Notes under the pieces: model-generated
Told to the model about the DNA's origin: nothing
What the model saw: the letters and a program-made list of their open reading frames with translations, nothing else
The model's database searches: none
Translations under genes and position numbers: made by a program
Shown here: positions 21,301 to 32,551 of the stretch, one piece after another
Layout of the letters: every line of letters starts with the position of its first letter
How positions within the stretch are numbered: position 1 is the stretch's first letter
Origin: Prorocentrum cordatum
Lineage: Eukaryota; Sar; Dinophyceae; Prorocentrales; Prorocentraceae
DNA length: 64,000 nt
NCBI GenBank assembly: GCA_963575745.1
Contig: CAUYUJ010000891.1
Span: forward strand, 1,245,665-1,309,664
Reading direction: 5' to 3'

Positions 21301-23616
21301 CTGGTTGCACTCACGCCACCACGCTGTTGACGGTGCTTATGATCAGGACCTTGCAGAGGGTGAGGATGGTGCATCCTACTATACATCCACGGGCTCTTGT
21401 TGACTATGCCACGTTGTAATGGTTCGGCGATGAAGTACGTGCGTCTCGTGAGTGGGCGCTTGCAACCAAACGTTTTGTTCTTGAGGCGAGAGAGCTTGGA
21501 CTGATCATCCAAGCAACGAAGTCCTCTTTCACGTCCACTACCAATGCTGGTCGGCTTGCATTCGAGAGATGGGCTGGCACTTTGAAGATCAGGTATAAGA
21601 AATGCATCAGGAATCTTGGTCATGATATGCACGGCGGTCGTGTTCACAGGCCAGTGGCGAAAGCCCGAATCGCCAAGCTGAAGTCTCGAATGCCACGTAT
21701 ATTGTTGTTGCAGCAAGCTGGTGGACAGGTGCACAACTTATGGAAGTCAGGTCTCTTGAGTGCGTCAGCGCACGGTGCCTCGGTTTCAGGTGTGCCAGAT
21801 TCTGATTTGAAGAAGTTGCGGCAAACAGCGGCGATCTTGGCAGGAGTTTCTTCTGGTGGCATCAGTCACACGGTGAACCTGTCGACCCAGGACGTGCGCT
21901 TCTACGATCCCATCTACGAGGCGACGGTGGCCATCTGCCACATGTACAGCAGCTTCTTGCGGGACCAGCGTGTCGAGCTTGGACGACTTGAGTCTGCATG
22001 GAGAGCCTTGCAGGCCAAGTGGGCCACGGGGTCATGCATCTGGCTTGGAGTTGGAGGGCCGCTGGCGGCCACTTGGTTATCTCTACGGCGAATTGGATGG
22101 GATATGAGGAGCAGTACGATCGTGGTGTGTGATGAAGGCCATGCGATATCGTTGATGCAAGCATGCCCTTCTGAATTTCGTGAGCTGTTGCGGGAAGGAG
22201 TTGCTCGCTGGCAGTCCAAGCAGATCCTGCCGCATTTGCCCGAGCACTTGGAGGGCGGCCAGTCTCGAGAAGCCTGCCTGTCTTCGTCTGGGGAGATCGG
22301 AATTCTGATCCTCAGACGTGGCCCAGCTGGGCCTGCACGGACGGGTCGGGGCTTCATAGTGCTTGACCTGAGTTTCGGAGGCGTGGATGGGCGGTGATCC
22401 AGATGGGGAAAGGTGGTCGACCGATCAGGGCCCTGCACGGTCCTTTGCCTGGCCGCAGGCAGACCGTTGGCGCTGCCGAGCGCTGGGCTACGTTGCAGGG
22501 AATTCGACATGTTCCGTGTCTGCGCGTTCTTGTTTCTGATCGTTTGGGGGCCGCGCGGGAGGGCCAGAGTTGGTTTTCTAGCCTGGCCGAGGCCCAAGGG
22601 ACCCACGCATCGATCGGGCGGACAATTTTCGCGAGCTCGGGGCCCCGAGGCCCTCCCGCTTTCGAGTGGGCCCCTGCTCACCTCGATTTGGAGGAGTTTA
22701 ATTTGCAGTACCCCGACAAGCCTCCAGAGTGGCAAGTCGGAAATTCACGGGCCGATTTCTTCGCAAAAGTCGGTGTTCGGTCGCACGCAGTGTCGGACAC
22801 GCACGTTGAAGCTGTCGCTCAGGAGCTCAAGCGCGCAAAGAAGGAGAGTAAGTTCCTTGCGTGGGCGACGGCCCAGCTTGCAGGTGCTAGAGATGCAGCG
22901 AACGCCCAGTTGAGGGAGGCTCCAGCTCATCAAGGAATGAAGCAGGTGGCCCCAAAAAATGCGAAGCTGCTGAATTTCTTGGAGCATGAGTTCTGGGCCC
23001 TGGGTCCTAGCGGTCGTGTGCGTCGGAAGTGTGGGATCCAAGCTAGGACCCAGGCGTCCTTCAGGCTGTGCGCCCAGGGCAGTGGCAGGAAGTGCGGGCC
23101 CTCGGAGGCGCAAAAGGCGTCGGTTCGCCTCGCCTTCTCCCCTGGGGGGGCAGGTTTTCTGAAGCGTCCCCGATGGGGCCTCCTGAGGCGGCCCCTGTGG
23201 CGCTTGCGGCGGCTTCGTCTGTGTGTGATGGTTCGGGGCCGTCCGTGTGCACTGGGGCCTCGTCTTCTGGAGGGGCCGCTTCAGGGACCAGGGATGACGA
23301 TCCGCTTGCTGGTTTCACTGCCCGCGGGCATCGCATTCAAACGAAGGGGTCCTTTTTGGTCTGTCTGAATTGTGGCTCCTACTCGAGCCAACGGACCGGG
23401 CCCCTTCTGAAAAGGGGTCTGCAGGCAGCCTCTGAAGATGGCCAACGGGGCCAGAGCTGCCTTAGATTTCATCCTGGAGGGCAAACATCCTGTCTCGAAG
23501 GTGCCCTTCTAGTTGTTTAGGGCCCTGAGAGGCTGGCCTCAGTGGCCGCGCCGTGGGCCCCTGATCGCAGGGCGCTCGCGGGAAACTGGCTGGCGTCGCT
23601 ATGATTGTTATCATGT
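21301..23616 (+). mobile_element. LINE copy 1, family A, 5'-truncated
   Basis: The element begins inside the reverse transcriptase, near motif C, directly after (TCC)n, and runs through RNase H and the terminal zinc fingers into (TCC)n. The protein matches LINE copy 2 over its last part in the same order. A 5' truncation with an intact 3' end is the usual product of target-primed reverse transcription. Confidence 0.85.
21400..23511 (+). pseudogene. LINE ORF2 remnant: RT end, RNase H, two zinc fingers
   Basis: 21400-21590 encodes LVDYATL-stop-WFGDE, aligning with LADDASAQWIG of copy 2, so one Asp of the catalytic pair is lost. 21582-22397 is a clean 271-residue frame (SAHGASVSGVPDSDL; SLRRIGWDM) equivalent to the region after the palm in copy 2. 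RNase H pieces follow in shifted frames: VGAAERWA, VLVSDRLG, FEWAPAHL and GNSRADFFAK. A Cys finger around HEFWALGPSGRVRRKCG and a second (FLVCLNCGSYSS) precede the end KHPVSKVPF and TAG at 23509-23511, which lines up with the copy 2 C-terminus. At least three frameshifts make it non-functional as read. Confidence 0.8.
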
Positions 23617-23800
23617 AATCCTCCTCCTCCTCCTCCTCCTTCTTCTCCTCCTCCTCCACTTCCACTTTCCCCCTCCACTTTCTCCTCCTCCTCCTCCTCC
23701 TCCTCCTCCTCCTCCTCCTCCTCCTCTTCATCGCCCCCCTTCTCCTCTTCCCCCTCCTCATCCTCTTCCTCTGCCTCCTCCTCCTCCTCCTCCTCCCCCC
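23617..23800. repeat. (TCC)n microsatellite between LINE copies 1 and 2
   Basis: About 185 bp, imperfect. It follows the 3' end of copy 1 and runs, with eight C, directly into the spliced-leader start of copy 2. Confidence 0.95.
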
Positions 23801-23821
23801 CCGTAGCCAGTTTGGATCAAG
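23801..23821 (+). other. Relict dinoflagellate spliced leader at the LINE copy 2 5' end
   Basis: CCGTAGCC..TTTGGATCAAG matches the known DinoSL at 19 of 21 positions (T to G, C to A). The 27-bp spacing to a conserved GGATATCGCTAGTCCGC is the same as in copy 3. Confidence 0.85.
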
Positions 23822-23958
23822 GCGCTCTGTTCCACAGGGGGGCACGTGGATATCGCTAGTCCGCGGCCTGTGCCAGGGCGTTTCTGCCCGACAGTTTTGC
23901 CCCCGTCTCTCCCGGCCCTCTGGCTGGCCACGTTGCTCTCCCGAGCAGGCGAGGGGCC

Positions 23959-25068
23959 ATGGCGCCTGGGAGCCGCGGCGGTGGCGAGGCCAAGCCCGAC
24001 TGGCACTGCCGTTTCTGCAAGTACGAGCGTTGGTCCAAGATCGGGATGCCACGCGTCACGTTCGGCTCCAAGCAATTCTGCCACTTCTGCGGCGGCGCCA
24101 AGGACCGCACCTTCTTGGGCCACGTCCGCGGGGGGGAAGGGCTGCGCCGTGGCCGCAGCGGCACCACGGGCGCTGGTGGTGGCGCAGGGGCCGCTGGGCA
24201 GCACCTCGCCATGCAGAGGGAGCTCACCAGGCTGCGGGAGGAGCTCAAGACCCTGCGGGCGGAGGGCAAGAAGGGCCCCGTGGCGGAGGCGCCCAGCGGC
24301 GCTGACGCTGAGGAGGGCCCCGATGGGAGGTGACGAGCAGCGCAAAATCGGACATCTTGATGGCCAGCTACGCGCGCTGCGAGGCCTCTCCGACCCAGGA
24401 AAGACATTCTCGACACGATCGAGCGGCTGGCGGCCCAGCGGCAGGTCTTGGCAGAGCAGGTGCGTGCCAAGAAGCCCGCTGTGGCGCATCTGCTCACTCT
24501 CCAGAAGAAGCTCAAGTCCAAGCAGGGCGCCATCAGCAGGCAGGACGCGGCGGCGGCCAAGGCGCAGGAGGCGGCCACCGCGGCGCAGGCTGCGCTCGAG
24601 GCCGAGCGCGAGGAGAAGGGCACGAAGCTGCGCGCTGACGCTGCTGAGCTGGAGGAGCAGGTGCGGGCGCTCAGCGCCCAGGTGCCCATGCCTCCCGACG
24701 CGAAGGAGTCCGCGGGGGGCCCAGGCGGCGCGCCGAACCTCGACGGCTTGGCCGACCTGCTCAAGGAGCTGGGGGCGCCGGGCGAGGTCACCGAGAAATT
24801 CTTGGCCCACCCCAAGATCGCGGCGTCTTTCGGCCTTAGGGCTGCGACGCGCGTTCGGCCTGCTGGTGATGGGGATCCTGGTGGCGCGGCGGCGTCGCCG
24901 CCCGACGCCAGGAGGCTGCGCACGGCGGCTGACAAGGCGCCCCTCGAGCAGCTGCGCGACAGCATCGCGGCCGCTGGAGTCCAGGCCCCCACCGAGGAGG
25001 CGGAGATCAGGGCCAAGGCGCACCAGGTCGCCGCCGCCGCCAGTGCGTGGGCCTACCGTGCCTACTAG
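23959..25068 (+). pseudogene. LINE ORF1 (nucleic-acid-binding protein), frameshifted
   Basis: Start ATG 23959. Residues about 15-50 hold a C-x2-C-x20-C-x2-C zinc finger (WHCRFCKYERW ... FCHFCGGAK). A Gly/Arg stretch follows, then coiled coil (QRELTRLREELKTL). The frame breaks at TGA 24331, reads on in another frame (GHLDGQLRALRGL) and returns to the first from about 24420. There a 206-residue open stretch is rich in Ala/Glu/Lys coiled coil (AAKAQEAATAAQAALEAE) and ends at TAG 25066-25068. LINE ORF1 proteins bind the element RNA; the role is inferred from position and architecture. Two small indels separate it from an intact frame. Confidence 0.7.
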
Positions 25069-25105
25069 GCGTCAGGGGCCGTGGCGTTGGCTGTTATGGA
25101 GTACC

Positions 25106-28100
25106 ATGCTCAGTATGATGATGGGTGTTTCAGGTAATGATAAGTACGGTGGCAGTGCGGACACTCTCAAGGGTGCGTTGACCACGATCAATGTTTCATG
25201 TGCGAGAGGGCTGACCGAGTACCTCGCAGAGGACCCGAAGGGAGACATCTTCGGCGTGCAGGAGCATCGCGTCTTGGGTGACAAGTTGCGCTCCCTGCAG
25301 GGCCAGGTGAAGGACTTGGGCTTCCACGGCCTGTGGGCCCCAGGCGTGGCCACAGGCGGTGGCCCGCTGGACGTCTCGAGCGGCGCCGCGCTCCTCACGC
25401 GCAACGTCATCCCCGTGACGGCGCCGCCCTTCACGCCCTCCCACGTCCTGGAGGAGGCGCGCGCGTTGGCGGGCCACGTGCACTGGGGCGTGAAGGGTGG
25501 CCTCTTCGTCGTTGTGGTCTACTTGAGGCACTCCGTAGGCATGGGCGACGACAACTCGGACACGGTCCACGAGCTGCAGCGCTACCTCAGGGTGCTCAAC
25601 GCACGCGGGCTGGACTGGGTCGCCATGGGCGACTGGAACATGGAGCTGGAGGGGCTGAAGGGGCCATGGCTCGAGCAGGTGCGCGGCGCCCCGATCGCCC
25701 CGTCTGGGCCGGCCTGCTGGCAGACGGTGGAGGGCTCCTGCCTGGACTACCTCATCGCGGCGCCGAACCTGGACCCGAGGCTAGGCGAGGCTTGGGTCGC
25801 GACGGATGCGGCGCTGCACCCACACGTCCCCGCGCACGTGAACCTGGCCACGGTCGGCCGCGAGGCCTTTGCCAGGGTCGCCGTCGACTGCGGGGGTTCA
25901 CCGCGGTGCCGCCAGTGGGCGCGGCGCCTTTCCCTCATGACCGAGGGTGGCGGGCGGCGCTGCAGCAGGTCCTCGCGGCGGAGGGGCCTGGCCCCCTGGC
26001 GCAGGCGTGGGGCGTCGTCGTCGGCACGGCGGAGGCCGAGCTCTGCAGCCGCTGGTACTTCGTGGGGGCTGAGAGGCGGCAGCGCACTGGCAGGGCGGGC
26101 GAGCCTGTCTTCAAGCTGGCCCAGCCGACGTGGCAGCCGCCGCGACGGAGGAAGCTGTACGACCCGTAGGTCAGCGCCCACATGGTGGCGGCGCGGTGGG
26201 CTCGGCATCTGGATGCCGCCCGCGCGCGCTTGGTCAAGTTGCCGGTGTGCGACCTGGACGACCGCGTCGAGCGGGCCGTGGACCTCATCCTCGAGACCCA
26301 CCGCTACTACGGCAACGTGGCGAAGTCGCACCGCGTGCTTGGCCAGCTCTCTGAGGGCGTCGCGCAGTGGCTCTTGGGCGGCGTGGCCCAGATGAGCAGG
26401 GGGATGTGGGCCGCCAGGGTCGAGGAGATCGCGGCGGAGGCCGAGCGGCTCACCAAGCGCTACAATTGCGAGCGTGAGAAGGAGTGGCGTGCGTGGGCGG
26501 TCAAGAGCCTCACAGGCGGGGCGAGTGCTGCACACCGCTTCACGAGGCTACCTCCTGAGGCTGAGGTCCGTGGGGCCACCACGCGGGCCAGCCCGCGCCA
26601 GCTGGCTGACCGCGAGCTCGACGGATGGAGGGACGTGTGGACCGTCCATGAGCAGGGCGCCTTGGAGAAGCCTCCTGACTTTGACGACTGGGTCGAGCTC
26701 CCGCGGATGAGCGTCGGTCACCTCCGACGTGCGGCGCTGTGTTTCAAAGAGCGCACCGCGGTGGGCCAGACGGGCATTGCCCCGCGGGCCCTCTGGCACC
26801 TCAGCGGCATCGGCCTCTACGCGCTGTCGGCGCTCTTCAGCCAGTGCGAGAGGTTGGGGGCGTGGCCGACTGACAGAGCGCACACAGTGCTGGTGCGCTT
26901 GCCCAAGGCGAGCGGAGGATGCAGGCTGATTGCCCTTGTGAACTCCTTCCTCCATCTGTGGGCGAAGGCGCGTTCGACGATTTCGCGTGCCTGGCTCAAC
27001 CAGGCGGACGTGCCCAATCTCTGGGGCACTGGTGGCGCTGGCAGGACCTCGACGGCAGCAGCTTTCCACGACAACCTGACGGCTGAGATCATGAACAGCA
27101 ATGGAGGGCACAGCGTCACTGTGCTCCTAGGTGCGTGGAAGGCGTTCGACAGCTTGATTGGAGGCAGGCTGCTGGACGAGGCTCGGGCCATGGGGTTTCC
27201 ACTCCGCCTTATGTGGGCCATCCTCAGGTACCACCACCTGCCGAGGCGCATCAAGGCGTTCGGCTCGATGTCGAAGAGCTTCACGGCGCATCAGGGCATC
27301 CTGGCGGGCTGCTCCCACTCGATGGCGGTGCCGGTGGTGGCGACGGCGCGGGCTTTGCGGCGGCTAGCGACGTATGACGTGATCCCGCGCACGCTCGCCG
27401 ACGACGCCTCAGCCCAGTGGATCGGCACGGGCCTGCGAGGCGTGCGCGTCCTGTGGCTGGCCGTGAAGCGCTTCAAGCACGAGGTCGGGGACGTGGGCCT
27501 CTTGCTGCAGGAGCTCAAGTCGGGCTACGTGGCGACGTCCAGGCAGAGCCGCGATGCAGCGGCGCAGTTTGCCAGGCGGCTCAGGATGGGCTCGCAGCCG
27601 CACGTGGGGAACCTGGGCCACGACCTGGACGGGACCAAGGCCTGCAGGAAGGTCGCCAAGACCAGACTCAAGAAGGTGGGGCCGCGGCTGAGGCGCGCGG
27701 CGAGGCTACGCCGTGCTGCTGGAGGGCGCGCGGCGCGCCTGTGGCAGACGGGCCGGATGCCTGCTGCCGCCCACGGGGCGGCGGTGAGCGGCGTGGCCCC
27801 CTCCGAGCTGGCCGTGCTGCGCTCGGAGGCGGCCCGACTCGCTGGGGCCAAGGGCCGCGGTGACAGCAACGCGCTCTACCTGGCCAGCGAGCGGAACCCG
27901 TGGTACGACCCAGTCTTCGCGGCGACCGTCGAGCCGTTCATGCACTACGCCGCGGTCGCGTGGCAGCAGGCTGTGTCCATGAGTGCTCTGGAGAAGGCCT
28001 GGCGCGTGACGCTGGACAGAGCCGAGGCGGGCGAGGACAAGCTGACGTGGGCGTCGGCACGCGGGCCGCTCAAGGTGGTCGTTCTGTCGCTCAAGCGGAT

Positions 28101-29744
28101 CGGCTGGGTGATGTTGTCGTCGGTGCTGATCCAGCCTGACGCGGGGCCAGTGATTTCGCCCCTGGCCACGTCGCCTCGTTTTTTCGCGATCTCCTGCGGC
28201 AGGGGATTTAGCGTTGGCAGATGCGCCAGATTGCCCCTCACCATGATGCGGCCACGCCTCTATGGCAGCGAGGCCTGCGGGCTTGTGTGGGCGGGGGGGG
28301 GGCGACGGTTACTGGGGCGGGGAGGGTCGGAGCTCTGCGCAGCCTGTGGTCTGGCTCCCTCTGGCCAAAAGCTAAGTTGTATAGCAAAGGAATGTGTGAT
28401 GATCAGAAGTGTCGAGCGTGCCCGCATGAGGCCGAGACGCTTGGTCACTGTTTCGTCGAATGCCCAGCGCTGGCGCAGCGCTCGTTGGATGATGAGGAGG
28501 ATTGTGGTCTCGATCCCAAGTTGGCCTCAGCTCGTGACGACATGTTGGGGCATGGGCCGATCGGAGAGGGCCGCCAGGATGTGGATTCGTTTGCCCTCTC
28601 GGTCGGGGTCCCTAGGTGGCCCAGGGTTGAAGTGCCGCCGCCTCCTGAGGCGCCTCCTTGCTTCTTTGGGGGGGATTGGGAGTCGGATCCCGAACAGTGG
28701 AGTGATTGTGTTTTTACTGATGGCTCGGGATACCACAACGAGTATCCTGAGCTCCGTCGGTGTGGATGGTCTTCTGTCATGTTGAATGCCAATGGAGTCC
28801 CCACTCGTGCGCTGCATGGCGGGCTCGCAGGCGCGCAGCAGACAGTAGGCCGTGCAGAGCGCGTTGCGGGCCTCAAGGCCCTTCAGCACACGCCTTGGTC
28901 CAGCGTGTGATTTCTGACTTGATGGAATTTGTGCAGGAAGGCAAGCTGTGGGGCCAAGGAGAGAAGGAGGCCCCCACTGATGCTAGCCGTGCATGCCCTG
29001 CAGTGTGGCGCCAGCTGGTGGCGCTGAAACGAACGCCGCGTGCCCTTGCTTGGGCCCCTTCCCACAGGACTGAGGATGAGGTTCTCTTCCCCGTTCCTGA
29101 GGACCCTCCGCCTCCTCCCTACCTCTGGGGCGCGGGGAATAGCTGGGCCGACGTTTTCGCTAAGTTGGGAGCCCTCTCGGTCAAGCTCCCAGAGGCCCAC
29201 GCTAGGTTCTATAAGGACTCGCTGACAGAGGCTGCCCAGTATGCCAAGTATTTGTCTTGGGCGGTCCAGAGAAGCTGTCAGCTCGAGCTGTGGTCTGAGA
29301 AGGCAGTCCTGACGGCCGCCCCGAGCAGGGCTCCCAAGGCTAATGGAGCTGGAGTGGTGCTGCTGATACATGAGCACGACCTCACCAAGATTCGAGGGAG
29401 GCTCATGTGTCGTCGATGCCGTCGCACTGCGAAGACCGCCGAGGCTCGCAGGCAGTTGACGGGAGGCACGGATCGACGGTGTGCGCCTTCTACGATTTCC
29501 CGAATGCAGGCAAATCTGATCGGGGCTGCCGCCAGTGCCGCCGCGAGGCCGCCGACGGCCCGCTGGGGTTCTGTGGGGGGGCCGCCTGGTGGCACCGTGG
29601 GTGCCCGTGGGGATGGGGCCTCGGCTGGGTCGGTTCTTGCTGCTGCTGGGCTTGGGTCGGCTGCGGCTGGGGGCTCGGCTGGGGTGCGCGGGGGGGGGGG
29701 GGGGGGGGGGGGGGGTGGGGGGGGAGGGTGGTGAGGGGGGGGGT

Positions 29745-29781
<37 letters not shown>

Positions 29782-30175
29782 GGGTGGGGGGGGGCTGCGC
29801 CGCCCGCGAGGGCGGGGCTGGGGCTTCCGTGGGGACCTGGGCCTGGGGGCTCGGCGTCGTTGGCCTCTGAGGAGGCCGTGCGTGAGGGGCCTGTGCCTGC
29901 CCGCGAGGGGAGGTGGGGCCCCTTTTGGGGGTGCCGCGGGCTCTGGGGAGCCCGCGGTGGCGGAGTGGTGTCACGCGCCAGGGGGACACGACGTCACCGC
30001 CACGGGCACGGTCGTTTGGTGTCGGCGGTGCGGGGCCTACGGGTCCGTCAGGGTGGGGAAGGCCTTCAGCCCCCCCTGTCCTGACCCCAAAGACATGCCC
30101 AAGATCAGGAGGTCAGTCCTCAGTGCTCTCCAGAGAGGCAAGCACCTCAAGACTGGGAAGTCCCTCGCTGGGTGA
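25106..30175 (+). pseudogene. LINE ORF2: endonuclease, reverse transcriptase, RNase H
   Basis: Starts 37 bp after ORF1 at ATG 25106 (MLSMMMGVSG). The endonuclease (frame 2) shows FGVQEHR, AMGDWNMEL and CLDYLIA. A frameshift near 25900 and an in-frame TAG at 26167-26169 follow. The RT (frame 1, 26182-28180) shows VRLPKASGGCRLIAL, motif A LLGAWKAFDS, motif B HQGILAGCSHSMAVP and motif C LADDAS. The catalytic Asp of motif A is Gly (GGT, 27130-27132). After another shift and a TAG (28209-28211) comes a zinc knuckle, CRAC-x8-H-x4-C. RNase H residues follow: FTDGSG, GRAERVAG, VISDLMEFV and NSWADVFAK. Two Cys fingers close it (RGRLMCRRCRR; GTVVWCRRCGAYGS). A poly-G tract (29686-29790) with a TGA interrupts the C-terminal region. 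Confidence 0.8.
29686..29790. repeat. Poly-G tract inside LINE copy 2
   Basis: About 100 bp, almost all G. The coding frame is the same on both sides, but a TGA lies inside. Prone to sequencing error. Confidence 0.9.
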
Positions 30176-30254
30176 CTGACGGCTTGGGGGTTTAAATTTC
30201 CTTCTTAGGGTGGTGTCTGTGAGCAGTCGCTTTCTCTTCAGTGCTTCCCTGTTT

Positions 30255-30418
30255 CCCTCCTCCTCCTCCTCCTCCTCCTCCTCCTCCTCCTCCTCATCCT
30301 CATCCTCATCTCCTCCTCCTCCCTCCTCCTCCTCCCCTCCCCTCCCCCCTCCTCTCCTCCTCCTCCTCCTCCTCCTCCTCCTCCGCCCCCTCCTCCTCCT
30401 CCTCCTCCTCCTCCTCTC
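30255..30418. repeat. (TCC)n microsatellite at the LINE copy 2 3' end
   Basis: About 165 bp of TCC with CAT and CCC breaks, starting 80 bp after the ORF2 stop. Confidence 0.95.
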
Positions 30419-30586
30419 TGTCATACCTGAGGTGGCCCTGGATGCACAGTTCGGCAGCTCGGGCGCTGCCGCTGATGGCCGTCAGGCGGGCTCTCAGGGC
30501 CCTCAGTATCCGTCCTTCTTCCCATCCTCCTCTGCAAGATCCTCGAGCCCCAACTTCTGAAGCATCCTAGGCGCCTCGCGCTCGAG

Positions 30587-30618
<32 letters not shown>

Positions 30619-30879
30619 ATCGGGAGGCTGCCTGGAAGGTATCCCCCCTGCAGGGCCCCCACATATCTTCGAGCCCCTTAAGTGGTCCTCGACCACCTGA
30701 CCCGCCATCTTCCCTTTCTCGGGTGTTCTGGCTGCCGTCCTCAGTCTGAGGCACTACATCGGACCGTTGGTGCTGCTCTGCCTTGCCCTGCCCTGCCCTG
30801 CTCTTCTCCTCTTCCTCTTCCTGCTCTTCTCCCCTTGCCCTGCTCTGCTCTGCTCCTCCTCTTCCTCCTCCTCCGCCGC
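30419..30879. other. Spacer between LINE copies 2 and 3
   Basis: No gene seen. Contains a poly-C run (30588-30619) and ends in a pyrimidine-rich TGCCC/TCTTCC/TCCTCC stretch that leads straight into the next spliced-leader copy. Confidence 0.5.
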
Positions 30880-30901
30880 TCCGTAACCATTTTGGCTCAA
30901 G
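30880..30901 (+). other. Relict dinoflagellate spliced leader at the LINE copy 3 5' end
   Basis: TCCGTAACC followed by ATTTTGGCTCAAG matches the known 22-nt DinoSL at 21 positions (one G to A). ATG follows immediately at 30902. A GGATGCCGCTAGACCGC block starts 27 bp downstream, as in copy 2. Confidence 0.92.
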
Positions 30902-32551
30902 ATGCAGGTTTCCTCTGGGAACCAAGCGGATGCCGCTAGACCGCTTCAGGCAATACTTCTTGAAGTCTGGCATCGTCTTCTGGCCACCCTCCTCGCGCTC
31001 GGGTCGGTGGGTAAACGGAGGCCTTTCCCGTTCCTGTCGGCCCGAACGCGTCCAGCTGCAGAGCCACGCCTGGTGCAGGGAGCCCCGATAAGCACCGCCT
31101 GGACTCGGAGGACTCCCACAGCTGCAGCGGGCGCTCGACCTCAAGGACGCGATCATCCAAGTCCCACTCGAGGGCATCCGAGCGCCGCAAGGCGCCCCCA
31201 GCGGAACGTGGACGGCTGGCGCGCCCTGGCGCTGCTGCGCCGCCTGCTGGCCACGCTGGCCCTCCTGGCCGCCGGGGAAAAGGCGATAGGAAGGCCTCCA
31301 ACGAGGAGAGATGGCGCCAGCGGGCTGCTGATGCGGCCATCGAGATGCAGAGAGACGGCATTGACCTCGACATGCTGGCCACGTTCCCATCGCAGGGCGC
31401 GGGTGAGGCTGGTGTCGGGGAAGCTGCCGCCAGGGCCGTTGATGCTGGAACCAGGGCCGCTACCTGTCCTGACGCTGGCGTCGGTGGCGACCCGTGGAGG
31501 ACTTACATGCGCAACGGCGGGGGCCCCGCGGGTCGCGCGGCAGCACTGGGCCCCAGTCGTGGCCACCCTCCCGCACATGCTGCTCCTCAGCCAGCGCGAC
31601 CTGCGGCATGGGGCAGCTCCTGCGGCCTCTCCTGCGACGACGGCGCCTGGTGATGCTGGCGCCGCTGAGGATGCTGTCTTGCCCAACGCCACCCAGGCCG
31701 CCCTCCTCCAGCAAGTGCAGGCCGCCATCACCTCCGCTGTCACATCCGCGGCCGTGGCCAGCGTCGACGCCACCCTCACGGCGGGCCTGGCGCAGATACA
31801 GGGAGTCATGGAATCGCGTGTCGGTGCCGTCGAAGGACGCCTTCATGGGGTTGAGCAGAAGCAGTTCGACATCGAGAGGCAGCTACGGGCGGACATCGCG
31901 CAGCTCCGCGAGCAGATGGGCATCATGGCGAGAGTGGAGCCTTGCGCTGCCCCTGCTGGCCCTGAATGGGATCGCCCTTCAGACCTATCTGCCGTGGTGG
32001 TACGGTGCAAGGAGGACCTCCCCGCTGCGGCCTTAAAGCAGGTCATCGACCCCCTCCTCGCGGACGCGGGCATGGCCCCTGACTCGTTCGTGGTGGAAGC
32101 GGAGCCCCTCGGCAAGCGCTGCGTATTCCGCTTCAAGGGCACCCCCGAGCTCGGGGCAAGGCGGGCTGCTAAGGTGCCGGGGTGCATGCGCATTGGCCGC
32201 GGTGAGTGGCGCACGCCGCGCGCCACGACACTTGCTGGCCATGACGTGGACGTCTTTGTGGCGCCCGACCAGAACCGCAAACAGGTCATGCACGAGCTCA
32301 CGCTCAAGAAGCTCGCCATCGCGCTGGGGCGTGTCATCGGCGACGGGCACCGCATCTTCATCGATGCGCAGAAGTTCTCCCTCTCGTCCCAGTGGAAGTC
32401 CTTCCTCCGCCTCTCCATCGACGGCCCCAACTCCACCCCTGCGGTGTCCTGGTCCCCATCTGCGCTCTCGGCACTCGGGCTGCGACGTGAGGACCTGGCG
32501 CCGACGGTCGAGGCGGCGTTGGCTCCTGATGATGATGATTGGTGTCTTTAG
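30902..32551 (+). pseudogene. LINE ORF1, coiled-coil RNA-binding protein
   Basis: One frame is open for 549 codons from the ATG right after the leader. Only the part from about 31640 reads as protein: a coiled coil (LLQQVQAAITSAV ... KQFDIERQLRADIAQLREQ), then a mixed domain with VVRCKEDLPAAALKQV, GKRCVFRFKGTPE, DVDVFVAPDQNRKQV and IFIDAQKFSLSSQWKSF. The order coiled coil then RRM/CTD-like fold recalls L1 ORF1p; this is inference. Upstream, another frame (31290-31500, ADAAIEMQRDGIDLDML) looks more protein-like, so a frameshift probably lies near 31550-31640. The ORF1 stop overlaps the ORF2 start by 23 bp. Confidence 0.65.

Larger units (their letters stand above)
23801..30254 (+). mobile_element. 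LINE copy 2, family A, near full length
   Basis: A 6.4-kb non-LTR retrotransposon. Order: spliced-leader relict, 5' UTR, ORF1 (zinc finger and coiled coil), ORF2 (endonuclease, RT, zinc knuckle, RNase H, terminal Cys fingers), short 3' UTR, then (TCC)n. No LTRs. It shares the whole 3' half with copy 1. It carries nonsense and frameshift changes, so it is inactive as assembled. Confidence 0.88.
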
